This document shows positions 11,514 to 23,600 of a DNA stretch of 64,000 nt, piece after piece (the first letter of the stretch is position 1; the number at the start of each line of letters is the position of its first letter). The position numbers and the translations under genes were made by a program. Origin of the DNA: Pachyseris speciosa (Eukaryota > Cnidaria > Anthozoa > Scleractinia > Pachyseridae). The DNA is taken from NCBI GenBank assembly GCA_016490735.1, contig JAEMWC010000234.1, forward strand, positions 256,001 through 320,000, read 5' to 3'. The notes below the pieces were generated by a model, which did no database searches, was not told the DNA's origin, and was given only the letters and a program-made list of their open reading frames with translations.

Positions 11514-14500
11514 CTGCAAATTAAACAAAATAAATGTACGGTTACGCGCATTGAGCAAATTGTTGCTTACGAGTACCATTTTTTAAAGTGATAACTACCT
11601 TAAGAAATAATCCCACACGGGTTCTACTTGCAGAAAATCACAAGAAATCGTATTTCGGATAAGGGCTGGAAGTCATGGTTAGCACAACAGCCGCAGTCGG
11701 TTTCCAGGATCGCAATTTGGTCTCAAAGGATTCCATCTTCAGTGCGATATCATTATTCACAACGAGTTTGTTTAAGCTCGTTGCGTTTTAAGAATGAAAA
11801 AAATATCTAAAACCGAGACACCTTTATCTGCATCATACTTTTTCAGCTAGCCAAATTTGGATTCACAGTTGCTACTTTGCGCGAAACAAAATCATCTGAG
11901 GAACCTAATTTGCAAGTACCTGTACTTGTTGGTGAAGCCTGTACAAACCAATTTGTCATCACTGGAATTTATGAATATATCTTTTTTTAACTGACGATAT
12001 TGAACAGGGCGGCCATATAAATCAATTCCAAATTTGATCAACTACTTGAAAAAAAAAATGTAATTTACAATTTGGAAGCAACTGGCCAATGAAAGTAGTC
12101 ACAGATGTTTGATAGTGCTGTTTACTGCAAGTCCTAGGCAGAGCAAATGTTGACTCGTTCGCTAATCGAAACCAACATTACCGTCCGCACTTGACACCAG
12201 ATGAGTGGTCGAACCATGCTGAGTTAAAACTTCATTGACATGAAAGTTCATTTAATACAGCTTTTTTAAACGTCATTACCCATATGCATCACTAAACAGA
12301 AAAGCAAAACAAATTTAGAATGTAGAGCGAAACGATGTCCAATCGGAATGTTGAATTCCTTTGTTCAGAAAAATTAGAATAGAAGATGTATAGGGTAAAG
12401 GAAATATTAAAATGAAACAAATTAATTTAATTTTACCAGTACTTGATTTTCAAATGTAAAATCTGAATCGGGAGAAAAAATATGAGCAACATTGGCTTCT
12501 GTATCACCACTAAACTTGTAATAACACCCCTAAATGTAACACCAACCGTAAATGTAATAAACGTTAACGCTAAATGTGATAACTTAAATCTTACCCCACC
12601 GCAAATGTAATAAATTTTCACGCTAAATGAAATGCACCAACCAACTGTGGGGTCACGTGACCAGTACTTTTGACCCCAAATAATAAAAACGATGGCTAAG
12701 CTTAACTTAAACATAGGGTGAGAATGAGGATTTTAGAGCAAGAGTTATTGTTTTGGCTTTGGGTTAATGTTCTGAGGCTTGGAGTAAGGCCAGATTATTG
12801 GGCTATGGTTCGATTAAGAGTTAAGGTAGGATTAGGGTTAGGATTGGGGTTGGGATTAGGGTTAGCTTTAGCATTAGGGCTGGGGTTAGGATTAGGTTTA
12901 GGATTAGGACTAGGGTTAGGTTACGGTTAGGGTTAGGGCTAGGGTCAAAATATCCAGTCTTCCTGCTTCCATATTGCGCTTTGCTACAATACCAAGCTCT
13001 TAAGGCCTGTTGCAGGTAGCCCCTCCGCTCCAACTCCCCGTCGTTTGCTCAGGATTTCACAAAGATTTGCATAATACTATATTCCATGACTTCTTCTTGT
13101 TTCAGGGTCCACAAAGTGATAATGCAAAATGAGCTGAAAAAGTATAGAGTGCTATAAACCTTCGAACAGTTGAATGTTCTTCAAGTCGTTTTCTCTCAGG
13201 CAACCGACTTTTAACTTCCCATGAATACCCTTTATCATGACAGACAAAAACAAAACAAAACAAAAAACAAAAACGTGTTCTGTTTATTGATCTTTATGCT
13301 TCTTCCCAACCACAACAGTTTATTGTACCCCTCGCCGCTATGATCACAAGAAGGGCAGAATGTCTCCCTAGCGGTCATTATTGACCTTTTTCATAATGGC
13401 GGACGATTTTAATTATTCTTTTGTATATGTGTTAATTAGCCCTACTAACCTCACTTTAATGAAAAAATTCTATTGAATTTTGCACATGCTGACGAGGCTC
13501 GTAGGGCTCATTATCATAAGAATAAAAGAATAATTTGTCGGGCGCCATTATGAAAAGGGTCTATAGAGGGCCAGCAAATATTTAGACGCCTGGCCAGACC
13601 ACTAACCAACCTCGAACCCAGGCTCTCTCTCTTTTCCTCCCTTGTCGTCGAGAGAGAGACCCTGGTTGGACCTGATCATGTGACCACCCAAAATCTGGGT
13701 GGTAAAAATATTTGATGGCAGAGAGGGGTGGCAAAGTCAAGAAACTGTTACTGTGACAAAACGGTTGTAATGACCCACCCTGCCTGCGGTATTGGTGGTT
13801 TTACTGGTCACGTGATCAGGTCCAACCAGGGTCTCTCTGTCGACGACAAGGGAGGAAAAGAGAAGAGAGCCTGGGTTCGAGGTTGACCACTAACTTGTCT
13901 AACGCACTATTTGATTTATGAATGCGCGAACATAAGAGATGATGTATTATGTAAGAGAAAACGTTTTTGGCCAGTAAAAAAGATCAGAAGGAAAACAACT
14001 TGAAGAACATTCAACTGTTTTGAATGTTATAACATTTAGAGTTGAACGTTATACATTTACTGTTGGTTAGTGTATTACATTTAGCATGAAAGTATTTTAC
14101 ATTTGCGGCGGGGTACGCTACTTCATTTACAGGTGCAGCTTTAAAGTTTATTACATTTACGGTTGGTATTACATTTAGCGTTGTTACAGGCCTCCAGTGA
14201 GCGTTAAAAGTGAGCATCCAGGACCAGGATGTGATTTGCTTTGGGATCACAATAATCTAGACGCAGATCGAAATGAAGTTTAGACAAGTGGGTACTTAAC
14301 TTCCCATTACATAAATAAATCTTATCATAAATTATAAATTTATCTACATTAAAAAAAAATTTACTTCCCATCTACATTTATAGCCGACACTGTCTTACTA
14401 TCCCCTTACTGATAACCTGATAATGCGACTTAATTTACTTTCCTCAGTTAAATTGCTGTTGTTCCTTTACTCACCGACAAAGATCCCAATTACCAGTGAG

Positions 14501-17500
14501 TTTGCCCCAATCACCAGAATCTTGAACATGATGTTGTCCATGTACGAGTCGACTGAGGAAGAAATACCTTCTTTGGAAATTCTACTCACAGCTCCTATTC
14601 CCAGGTTTACGAACGTGACGGCAAGAGATGACAGCATCAACTTGTTTTCCAACGGATCCACTATGGGCCTCTTGTAGGCGAAGAAAATTCCATACAGACC
14701 TGACAAGACGCAAGCTAATCCAATGTAGGCCCTGCTTTCGCCTCCAACAAGGATTATGCCTGATGTTAAAATAACCTTCCGAGCAGTTTCAATTAGTTCC
14801 CAATACCATGAATGAGTGTTGTAATTTTCGAAGAGGAATCTTAATCCTGCGATTAACTCAGTGCCTGGCCTCTGGGTCTCAATCTTTTCTTCGTCATCTT
14901 CTTCGTCATATGCCTTTACGGACCTGCGCTGTCTCCAAAGAATAGTCAAAGATGCAAAGGGCAGAAACATGATGTACACAATAGCGCAGTATGCAACGAT
15001 CACGGGACGATTGAACCCTTGGGTTGAACAGTTGATGCTGTAATCAACTTTTAGGAACTTGTGACAGTTCTGTTGTTTCTCGTTGAGGCACAGTGTGCGA
15101 CAGGAAAGGGGGAGAACGTTAGCCGTCTTCGAGCACGTGCTTAGGTAGGTAATGTAGAGGAAGAAGAACACAACTCTGTAAGCCAACTCTTTCGACTGTG
15201 AGGTTTTCTTCGATTTCTCCTCTTCGCTTAAGATCTTCCGGCGTAGAACGAGCTTTTTGATTCCGTAGGCAGCAGATACCACAAAGAGGACAGTAGCATT
15301 CATGGCGAGAATGGCATACAAGCTTCCAAATGCATCGACCTTTAAATTTGGAAGAATGCAGTGAATGGGAGCGATCTGAAAAACATTCAGCTGCAATATC
15401 TCGGAATATTTTCCAATTACGGCAAGGGAGTCCGGCCATTTTATGTATGAGAAGGCTTCAAGAATGCCAAATGTTACTTGGTAGAAACCGATAACAATCT
15501 TCAGTCTTCCAAGGATAATGTCCACTGAAGAACGGCCTTTTTCCTTAACGCTTTGTCTTTTGCTCTTCCAAACCACGACTGCAGTGACAAGCACAATTGA
15601 TGCGCCAATGGCTGAAAGCTGTCCGATCATCCATTTCTTCGATGGGCAGGCTTTGCATGTTTGTAATTGTTTGTAATGTCCGTCACTGCAAACTTCACAT
15701 AATGGGCCTTCATAGCCAACGTCGCATGAAGAATTGATACCTCCCTTACATGACTCCGGCCTCGGGCATTTATGAGGTTGAGGCAGACTGTATGGGTACC
15801 CAACAAGAGATTGATTTCCAGTTGAATAATTCGCGCGTGGCTCAGCAATAAACGAGTCATTGGCAAGATTGGAAGTAAACTGCTCATAAAGTTCTTTGTG
15901 TGTTTCATTTTCCCATTTCCACCAATAACCAGACTTAAGTGTGACAGAGTCCTTCACGCATTCCAGCCCATCTTGCTCACACAGTTCACACTCCTCAAAC
16001 ATATGTCTTCGAAAGAATCCTTTGAGGCATGTACATGCCCGAAATCCAGCAAAGGAGTTCGCAGTCCCTATGACAAAATTATTTATAGGGAAGTTACTGT
16101 TCATATGAATATGTAGAAAATGGGAAAAACAGGTGAGAAACAACAATCTTTGACAGAATAAGAATACAAAGACCACCCCGCCCCCATTTCACTAATGACC
16201 TCGCGCTCAACCCTAAAACACGCCATTTTTCCATCATCTGAAGTGGGTGAGGGGTCATCACTTTTTCAGTAACTAAAAGGTTTTCGCGATGACTTACAAA
16301 CAATACTAGCGTTCTTGGGAGTAAATTGTTTTTAGCTTTTATCATTAACAACAACAACCTTATGATGCCCTATTACAAGAAGTAAAATAAATACTGGCTG
16401 CCCTAAAGGGCTACAAAAAACAGAGCAGCCATATGATTGCGATGAATCTGAAAAAGCTCTAATATTCTGGTAAACCAGCCACATCACAACAGCGAATAGC
16501 AGAGACGTTTGAAGACAATAACAAACATGAGCAAGGTTATATGGCTGAAGGTGGACCTGCAGGGTGGGTGGGGCCGGTGGGGGTGTTACAGTTCCGTGTA
16601 CTTTTGGGAGTTGAAAGATTAAAGTGCAACTAGCCCCCAATGGTTGAATCAGGTTATCAGTGCTCCGGCGACTTTTGGAAATTACCGCCAAGAACGGTAC
16701 AACGTTTTTCACGGCAGAGCTAAGGGGCAAATTGATCAATCGGCTTCTGTGACCTCTATACCCAGGAAAGTAATATTTATTGTTTACCAGTTTCTTTATA
16801 GAAGTTCAGTAGCTCTGACTAAATACAAGATATGATATAACAACATGTAATGCTGGATACAAGATATGATAACAACATGTGATTCTATAGTCATAGTAAT
16901 GCCACATGTAACAATTTTAAACTCAAAGAAAACTAGAGTTTTACATTCGAATGATCCGAAATACAGATACGTTGTTCCTGAATAAACATATTTCCATCGT
17001 GAAATATCACCTCCTCATCTTCGTTCCGAGTTGGCATGCGACCCAAATATAGAACTGATAACCGTTTTTACATCGGCGTTTTGCGTATCTGTTGTGGTAT
17101 GAAATTTACTTTGGTATTAAATTATTTCATACCAGTATGAAATTTATTTCCTTTGTCTCCTTACCCTAATTATTCATAGGAGACAAAGGAAATAAATTTG
17201 ATACTGATATGAAATAATTTCCTACCAAAGTAAATTTCATACCACAACACATCGGGCACGCAAAGGCCCACTTGGAAGTTCACCGCAGCGACATAAGTGG
17301 TAATGTCATCCAGCACAATATGAAAGCTACAATTGTTGCTATTCATGTCTTCTCTCTCATGAATCTAAATTCCCTCTGACTTGACCGGATCTTTTGAGCA
17401 CTGAAGTGTGCAACACGAGCGCGTAATTGAAACGGTTCAAACAACATCAAACTTATATGTTCGCAGAGGCCGTGGTATTTCAGTATTGGTAGAATGCTAA

Positions 17501-20500
17501 AAATATTGGAAAGAAAGCGCAAAGCGAACTGTTTGCTTTCTTGTGGAAAAAGGCAATTTGTTTCTCACTGTTCAAATACGGGCATCCAAACCTCATTAAC
17601 TTTCGGTCAATGGTCAGATCTCTACGTTTAAGCTGGATTGTACAATTTCCAGGTAATGATTGCAGAAATAATTGGAAAGCTGTCCCCAATCATTGTTTCA
17701 ATAAGTATGTTGCCTGGCTTTAATTTTAAAATGCAATTATGATGCCAGCTACTCTGACACGAAGCTACCTATGTTATATGGAGAATTGTTAGAGTATTCG
17801 ATTCCTAGAATTGTACGGTAACTACGATTTAGGGAATAGTAGACAATCTATATACTGTGGAGCAATATCGAGAAAATTATAAGTCATAAGATGCTGTTTT
17901 GGCAAACTTAGTTTGAACGAGGAATCTACTTTGTACAAGATTAATTGAACGAAAATGGTAATTTCTTTTTTATCACTTCAGGAAAGAAGACTTAATCATG
18001 CGTCAAAAGTAACCCGTGCCTTGCAATTGACTATCTCTCGGAGCCTTGAGCAAAGTATCCTAAATAAGGGATCAAAACCAAATAGAAGAGAAAACTCATG
18101 CTCTGGCAACAGCTCCATCGTGGCTATATTTTAAGCTATTTGTAGTTTGTTCTTTTATGTTACGGTTAACTATCGAAAAAGGACAAACAAAACTAGCGAC
18201 TAATGTTACACAGAAACACAACTAACGAAGTTCACGAGTTTGCTCATAGGACGCCTTGATCTTCATGTTAAGTTCTCCAATAAACAGATAATGTTTCACC
18301 AGATTGATGAATTATATCAGCCGACCTCCTTTCAAAAACGCAGGCTAAACCGTCTCCCGTTTGTCGTATAACATTATGTACATAAATGAAAAATGCTCTT
18401 GAAAGACTCCACCAACAACGAAGACCAAACGTACAATAGGCAGCTGCAAAACTGCTATTTAACCTGATGTGCCACCGCCACACTCTCTACAATTTTTTTT
18501 ATATCTTTCCGATATAACTGTCCTTATCATGAACCATTGTATGTAATTTAGCTTTGTCCTCCGGTTAGTTTGAATTTTAATAAAGTGTAAGATTAATTAT
18601 TATGTTTCAATTATTTTAGCGGAGCACCACCTGTCACCATGTGAAGGAAAACTGGTTTTGCTCATGACATAACCTTACGACCGACCTTACTACCGTACGA
18701 CCCTGCGTCCACCCGTACATGTAAGACAATTTGTGATGTCGCGCTCGAGAACACTGCAAAAATTCACATTTTGGCAGGAAATCAGACAAAAATAAACTGA
18801 AGACAACTAGAGATGAAATTGAAACTAGAGGGAAAAAATTCGATCAAATCACAGGCAGCCCAGACATACTGTATGTGTAATTACAAGCTTAATGTTCTGT
18901 ATATAGTCAAAATATTGATGTAGAAGTTCAAAAATAAATATTGTTTCAATTTAATATCACTATGTGTTTGTTGTGTTGCTCAATAACTGGTCTATTTTGC
19001 GGTGCTTCTGGCCTGTTCGCCTGCTATCATAACCACTTGGGAGCCATTATTCTTACACCTATATTCACGGTTCAAAAAGTGTCTAAAAGTTCGAAATACT
19101 CTAAAGAAAAGCTCACTTACATTTAGCTGAAAGCTTCCTTGAGTGTCCTGGCCGGTTTAAATAGCGATTTTTCGCTTTTTGTTACCAGACGGATCTTCCA
19201 CTTAAGAAGAATTGAAGGCAGGCTAGACCAAAACCGACCATCTCCACGCGAAGCTCCATAAATTCTCTAATAATAGTCGGATTCGCTCCAAATTGCAATC
19301 AGCTGAACGGCGGTTAATGTGGCTTCCTGTATATTGCTCCCTGGCTTTCAAAACCCATCGCAAGTGCACAAGCATCGCTCATTTTTTAGCATTTACCTGA
19401 CCTTTTCCCTTCGTCAGGCACTGCATTATCGACGGTCTTACTGCGCGATTTGAATATCCAAGCTTAGCGACCGCGTCCCTTCAACAAAATGACACTAGCC
19501 GAGGGAGGGACCGTGGTGTGGTGATAGTGGTGATATCAGCCCGAATCCTGGACCTTCCAAGAAACCGCGCTGTCAGGAGTGCTTCAGAACAGTGGCGATC
19601 AACCATCGATCGCTTGAATGTGCGACCTGCGGGAGCAATTACCATATGAAATGTGGAGACGTAAAGTCAGAGGAGTGTATCTGCATTCAAGAGAACACAC
19701 TAAATTGGGTCTGTGGACAGTGCACTTTTAAATCTACATTACCATTTACCTCCTTATCGAATGCGTCATTCCTGTCAAGCGTCGGGCTGGAAGAGCGAAA
19801 TACTCCGAATGAAAATTCTACAGATGTCGAACCTACAGAGTCCCATTTAGGAGACTTTCTATAAGCAATCTATCCTGTAAGATGTACCACAATGTTTTAC
19901 CATCCTGCATGACAACACATATTGTGAAATCGCAATCCTCTTATAATCTAAGGAACAGTCTTAAGTTGGAAATTCCATCTTTCAAATCGAATATCAAAAA
20001 GTATTCTATATCTTATAGAGGTCCAGTTTTGTGGAATCGTTTGCCAATCGAGTGTCGTAAAGCGAATAGTGTGAAAAGTTTCTCCAGGACGATTAACAAA
20101 CTTACTTTGGTCAGAGACATTGACTTTTCTAATTTATTCTGTAGAAGATAGCTCCCCCTTAAAAGGGGCTTTTAGGTCTATAACTTTAGCAGTTATACAA
20201 TACCATCAATTATTAATTACTTGTTTATTGTAAATATTAATGTTATAGACCTTTTTCATAATGGCGGACGATTTTAATTATTCTTTTGTATATGTGTTAA
20301 TTAGCCCTACTAACCTCACTTTAATGAAAAAATTCTATTGAATTTTGCACATGCTGACGAGGCTAGTAGGGCTCATTATCATAAGAATAAAAGAATAATT
20401 TGTCGGGCGCCATTATGAAAAGGGTCTATGTAAATACATACAAGAAGGCATAAGTCTTATTTTACCTACCATCAATTATTAATTACTTGTTTATTGTAAA

Positions 20501-20653
20501 TATTAATGTTATGTAAATACATACAAGAAGGCATAAGTCTTATTTTACCTTATAGTTTTATTACAGTTACTGTTTATGTATTTTTTATATTATCTATTTA
20601 TACATGACCCCACAAGCTGCATAGCTTAAATACTTATCGTGTTTAAATAAAGG

Positions 20654-20688
<35 letters not shown>

Positions 20689-23600
20689 GTTGGCACTCTA
20701 CGACCAATAGATTGGTCGAGTGCCAATAGGGACCGTGCTATTGGCACTCTACGACCAATAGATTGGTCGGCTAGTGCCATTTTGACGAAGGGACGCGGTC
20801 GCTAAGCTTGGATATTCAAATCGCGTAGTAAAACCGTCGATAATGCAGTGCCTGACGAAGGGAAAAGGTCAGGTAAATGCTGAAAAATGAGCGATGCTTG
20901 TGCACTTGCGATGGGTTTTGAAAACCAGGGAGCAATATACAGGAAGCCACATTAACCGCCGTTCAGCTGATTGCAATTTGGAGCGAATCCGACGATTATT
21001 ACAGAATTTATGGAGCTTCGCGTGGAGATGGTCGATTTTGGTCTAGCCTGCCTTCAATTCTTCTTAAGTGGAAGATCCGTCTGGTAACAAAAAGCGAAAA
21101 ATCGCTATTTAAACCGGCCAGGACACTCAAGGAAGCTTTCAGCTAAATGTAAGTGAGCTTTTCTTTAGAGTATTTCGAACTTTTAGACACTTTTTGAACC
21201 GTGAATATAGGTGTAAGAATAATGGCTCCCAAGTGGTTATGATAGCAGCGAACAGGCCAGAAGCACCGCAAAATAGACCAGTTATTGATCATGAGCAACA
21301 CAACAAACACATAGTGATATTAAATTGAAACAATATTTATTTTTGAACTTCTACATCAATATTTTGACTATATGCAGAACATTAAGCTTGTAATTACACA
21401 TACAGTATGTCTGGGCTGCCTGTGATCAAATGCATGTGAATGTCTCAAAATCTGCCAGAAAGTTGTCAAAAGCTGTCAAGAAAATGTCAAAATTAGCGCG
21501 ATTCACGCTTCATTAAAAAATAGAGATATTTTTCCAAAAAAAAAAATATATATAATCAGCGAAGTTTCGCCGTCTAACTTGATTAATTCTCATCTTTTTG
21601 TTTTGCTTGAAACGGTAACAATCAGCGTTTAGACGGGATGTTAAAAGCAGCGAAATGTGCTGGCTGTCTTTGATAATTTTATGGTGGACGGGTCTGCGAG
21701 GGAAAAGCTGGCCTGGTTTCGCAAAACATTGTCTTGGTTATAAGTATATAATGTTTTGCCGCTGAGAATCATTTATTGAGGAAGTTTCCTTGGTGGACAT
21801 GAGAAGTAACAGTAAACCTATCAAAGCACTCAAGGGTTTCTTGACTGCTTAGCAAAGCAACGATTTTGTTTCAAATGGCGTTTATTATGCAGCTCTGCCG
21901 CGTTCCGAGTGATTGATAACTGACTAAACTATCAGGTTCGTAGTTCTTTTTGTCTTTTCCACAAACATTTATGTCAAAATTGCTTGGCAATTTTTCTAGC
22001 TTACTACAAGATATATTTAATAATTCTACAAAAATTTTCGAACAAACATACTCGCCGTACTTTTTTTTTTTTGCAATATTTTGTTGTTCTGTGGTTTTTG
22101 AACCACGGTCATTCCTGTTGACTGCTCTTAACTATCAGGTTCGTACTCCTTTTCCGTCTTTTCTATAGATATTTATGTCAAAATGCATAGCAATTTTTCA
22201 AGCTTACTACAGGATATTTTTGTCCCTTATGTAATTTCTCCACCCACTCCAAGAATCTTGGAACAAACGTACGCATCGTACTTTGTACTTCTAAAAATGC
22301 AATGCAATGTGTTTTTTAAACCCGCTTTGAATTCCTTTAAGCTGAAAGTAGTTTGAGCTCTATTTAACATTGGTCCACACATATATTGAGCGATTTAGCG
22401 AAATTCTTTCAATGATAAATATATATTTATCTGGAGAAATAAAACTTTACCTTCATTAAAGATATGATATATAATAATTATTATGTTTACCTTTAGGACA
22501 AGCAGTGCAGTCACTTACACTTTTTCCAGGTGCTTCATCGTAATGGACAAAGGTGCCATTAGGGCACTTTGGACAACTGTCACCTACAAACGCTAAGGTG
22601 TCTGAGAAGTAACCACCTGAAAGGAACATTAATACCAAACAGAAAAGTTTTCTAACGATAAGAAAATAGGCTTTGTTTGTTTCATTGATGATATTAAAAT
22701 TTCCAGTACACGACAAAAGAAAAGTGAAATAAATCGCATAAAGAACCAGGAATGTTTGCTAACGATAACAAAGTAGTCTTGACAAAATTAAAGGTTCATT
22801 TACGAGACAAAAGAGAAATGAAACAAATTGTATAAAAAACAGGGAAGTACTAGTAAGTTTTGGCGAGAAATATTTTTGTTTTCCTTCTACCTTTATATAT
22901 CATGTCTAACCAGTGTTTATCGGATCCTCGACTGATAAATTAGAGCCTACGTTTGGTAGCCTGCGAAGTAGTCGATTCCCTGCTAAACGCTGCGCGTAGA
23001 GATCGAGCAAACGAGCGTGCGAACGAGCGTGACTGAGGTGAACAAAACAATAGGGAAGAAGCGGGAAGGCGAATGAATCGCCTGCATGCAATTCCACACA
23101 TTTTACCGAACGCTTTGAGAAATGCCGCGCTCTACTGGGACGCCAGCGATCAAATTAGAGCCGATCAGAATTGAAATAAAACTTGATAGGAATGCATGTC
23201 AATCAAATATAAGCTCGGAAAAAAAATCTGAGTTCCAGATAGGATTTGAACCCACGACCCTCCGCGATCTAGACGGACGCTCTAACCACTGAGCTACTGG
23301 ACACTCTATGGTGAGCAAAGGTGAAATGTGGGCTTTTGACTGGAACCACATCACACAGTCACACAGCCAAATGATGACTAGCACATATGACTCATAACTA
23401 CATCACGCAGTCACAATAACCCTTTGACTCCCAAAGACGCATATTAGAGTCAAATATACCGCTTTTGCTTTTATGATTTACTTCTTTTTTAAATTTTGTC
23501 ACAAAGACATAATAACTTCTAAATAGCACTAAATGGTGCTTTTTACAATTATTACAGCCAACAAAACCGACAACAATGCCCGAATTACGCTGTATAGCAC

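Larger units (their letters stand above)
19867..20690 (+). mobile_element. LINE 3' end with C-terminal RT-protein tail
   Basis: The 89-residue frame at 19882-20151 reads YNLRNSLKLEIPSF and SYRGPVLWNRLPIE, the conserved C-terminal tail of CR1/L2-like LINE proteins. The 3' region continues to a (CTTA)n microsatellite at 20656-20688, the usual kind of LINE terminus. The 179-bp MITE has inserted in this 3' region. Confidence 0.75.

Noticed and set aside
12718..13033. Gly/Leu-rich (plus) and Pro/Ile/Leu-rich (minus) frames of 70 codons
   Set aside because: They arise from the TTAGGG-like repeat tract.
14467..16176. Full 569-codon open frame as the protein start
   Set aside because: The first 36 codons lie upstream of a good acceptor (GTCATAG) and read as intron. 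The 126-base exon joins in phase at 16067.
23199..23384. Open frame containing VAQWLERPSRSRRVVGSNP (and a similar frame at 24608-24790)
   Set aside because: It is the translation of the tRNA-like unit on the same strand; this kind of peptide is a known annotation artefact of tRNA-derived sequence.
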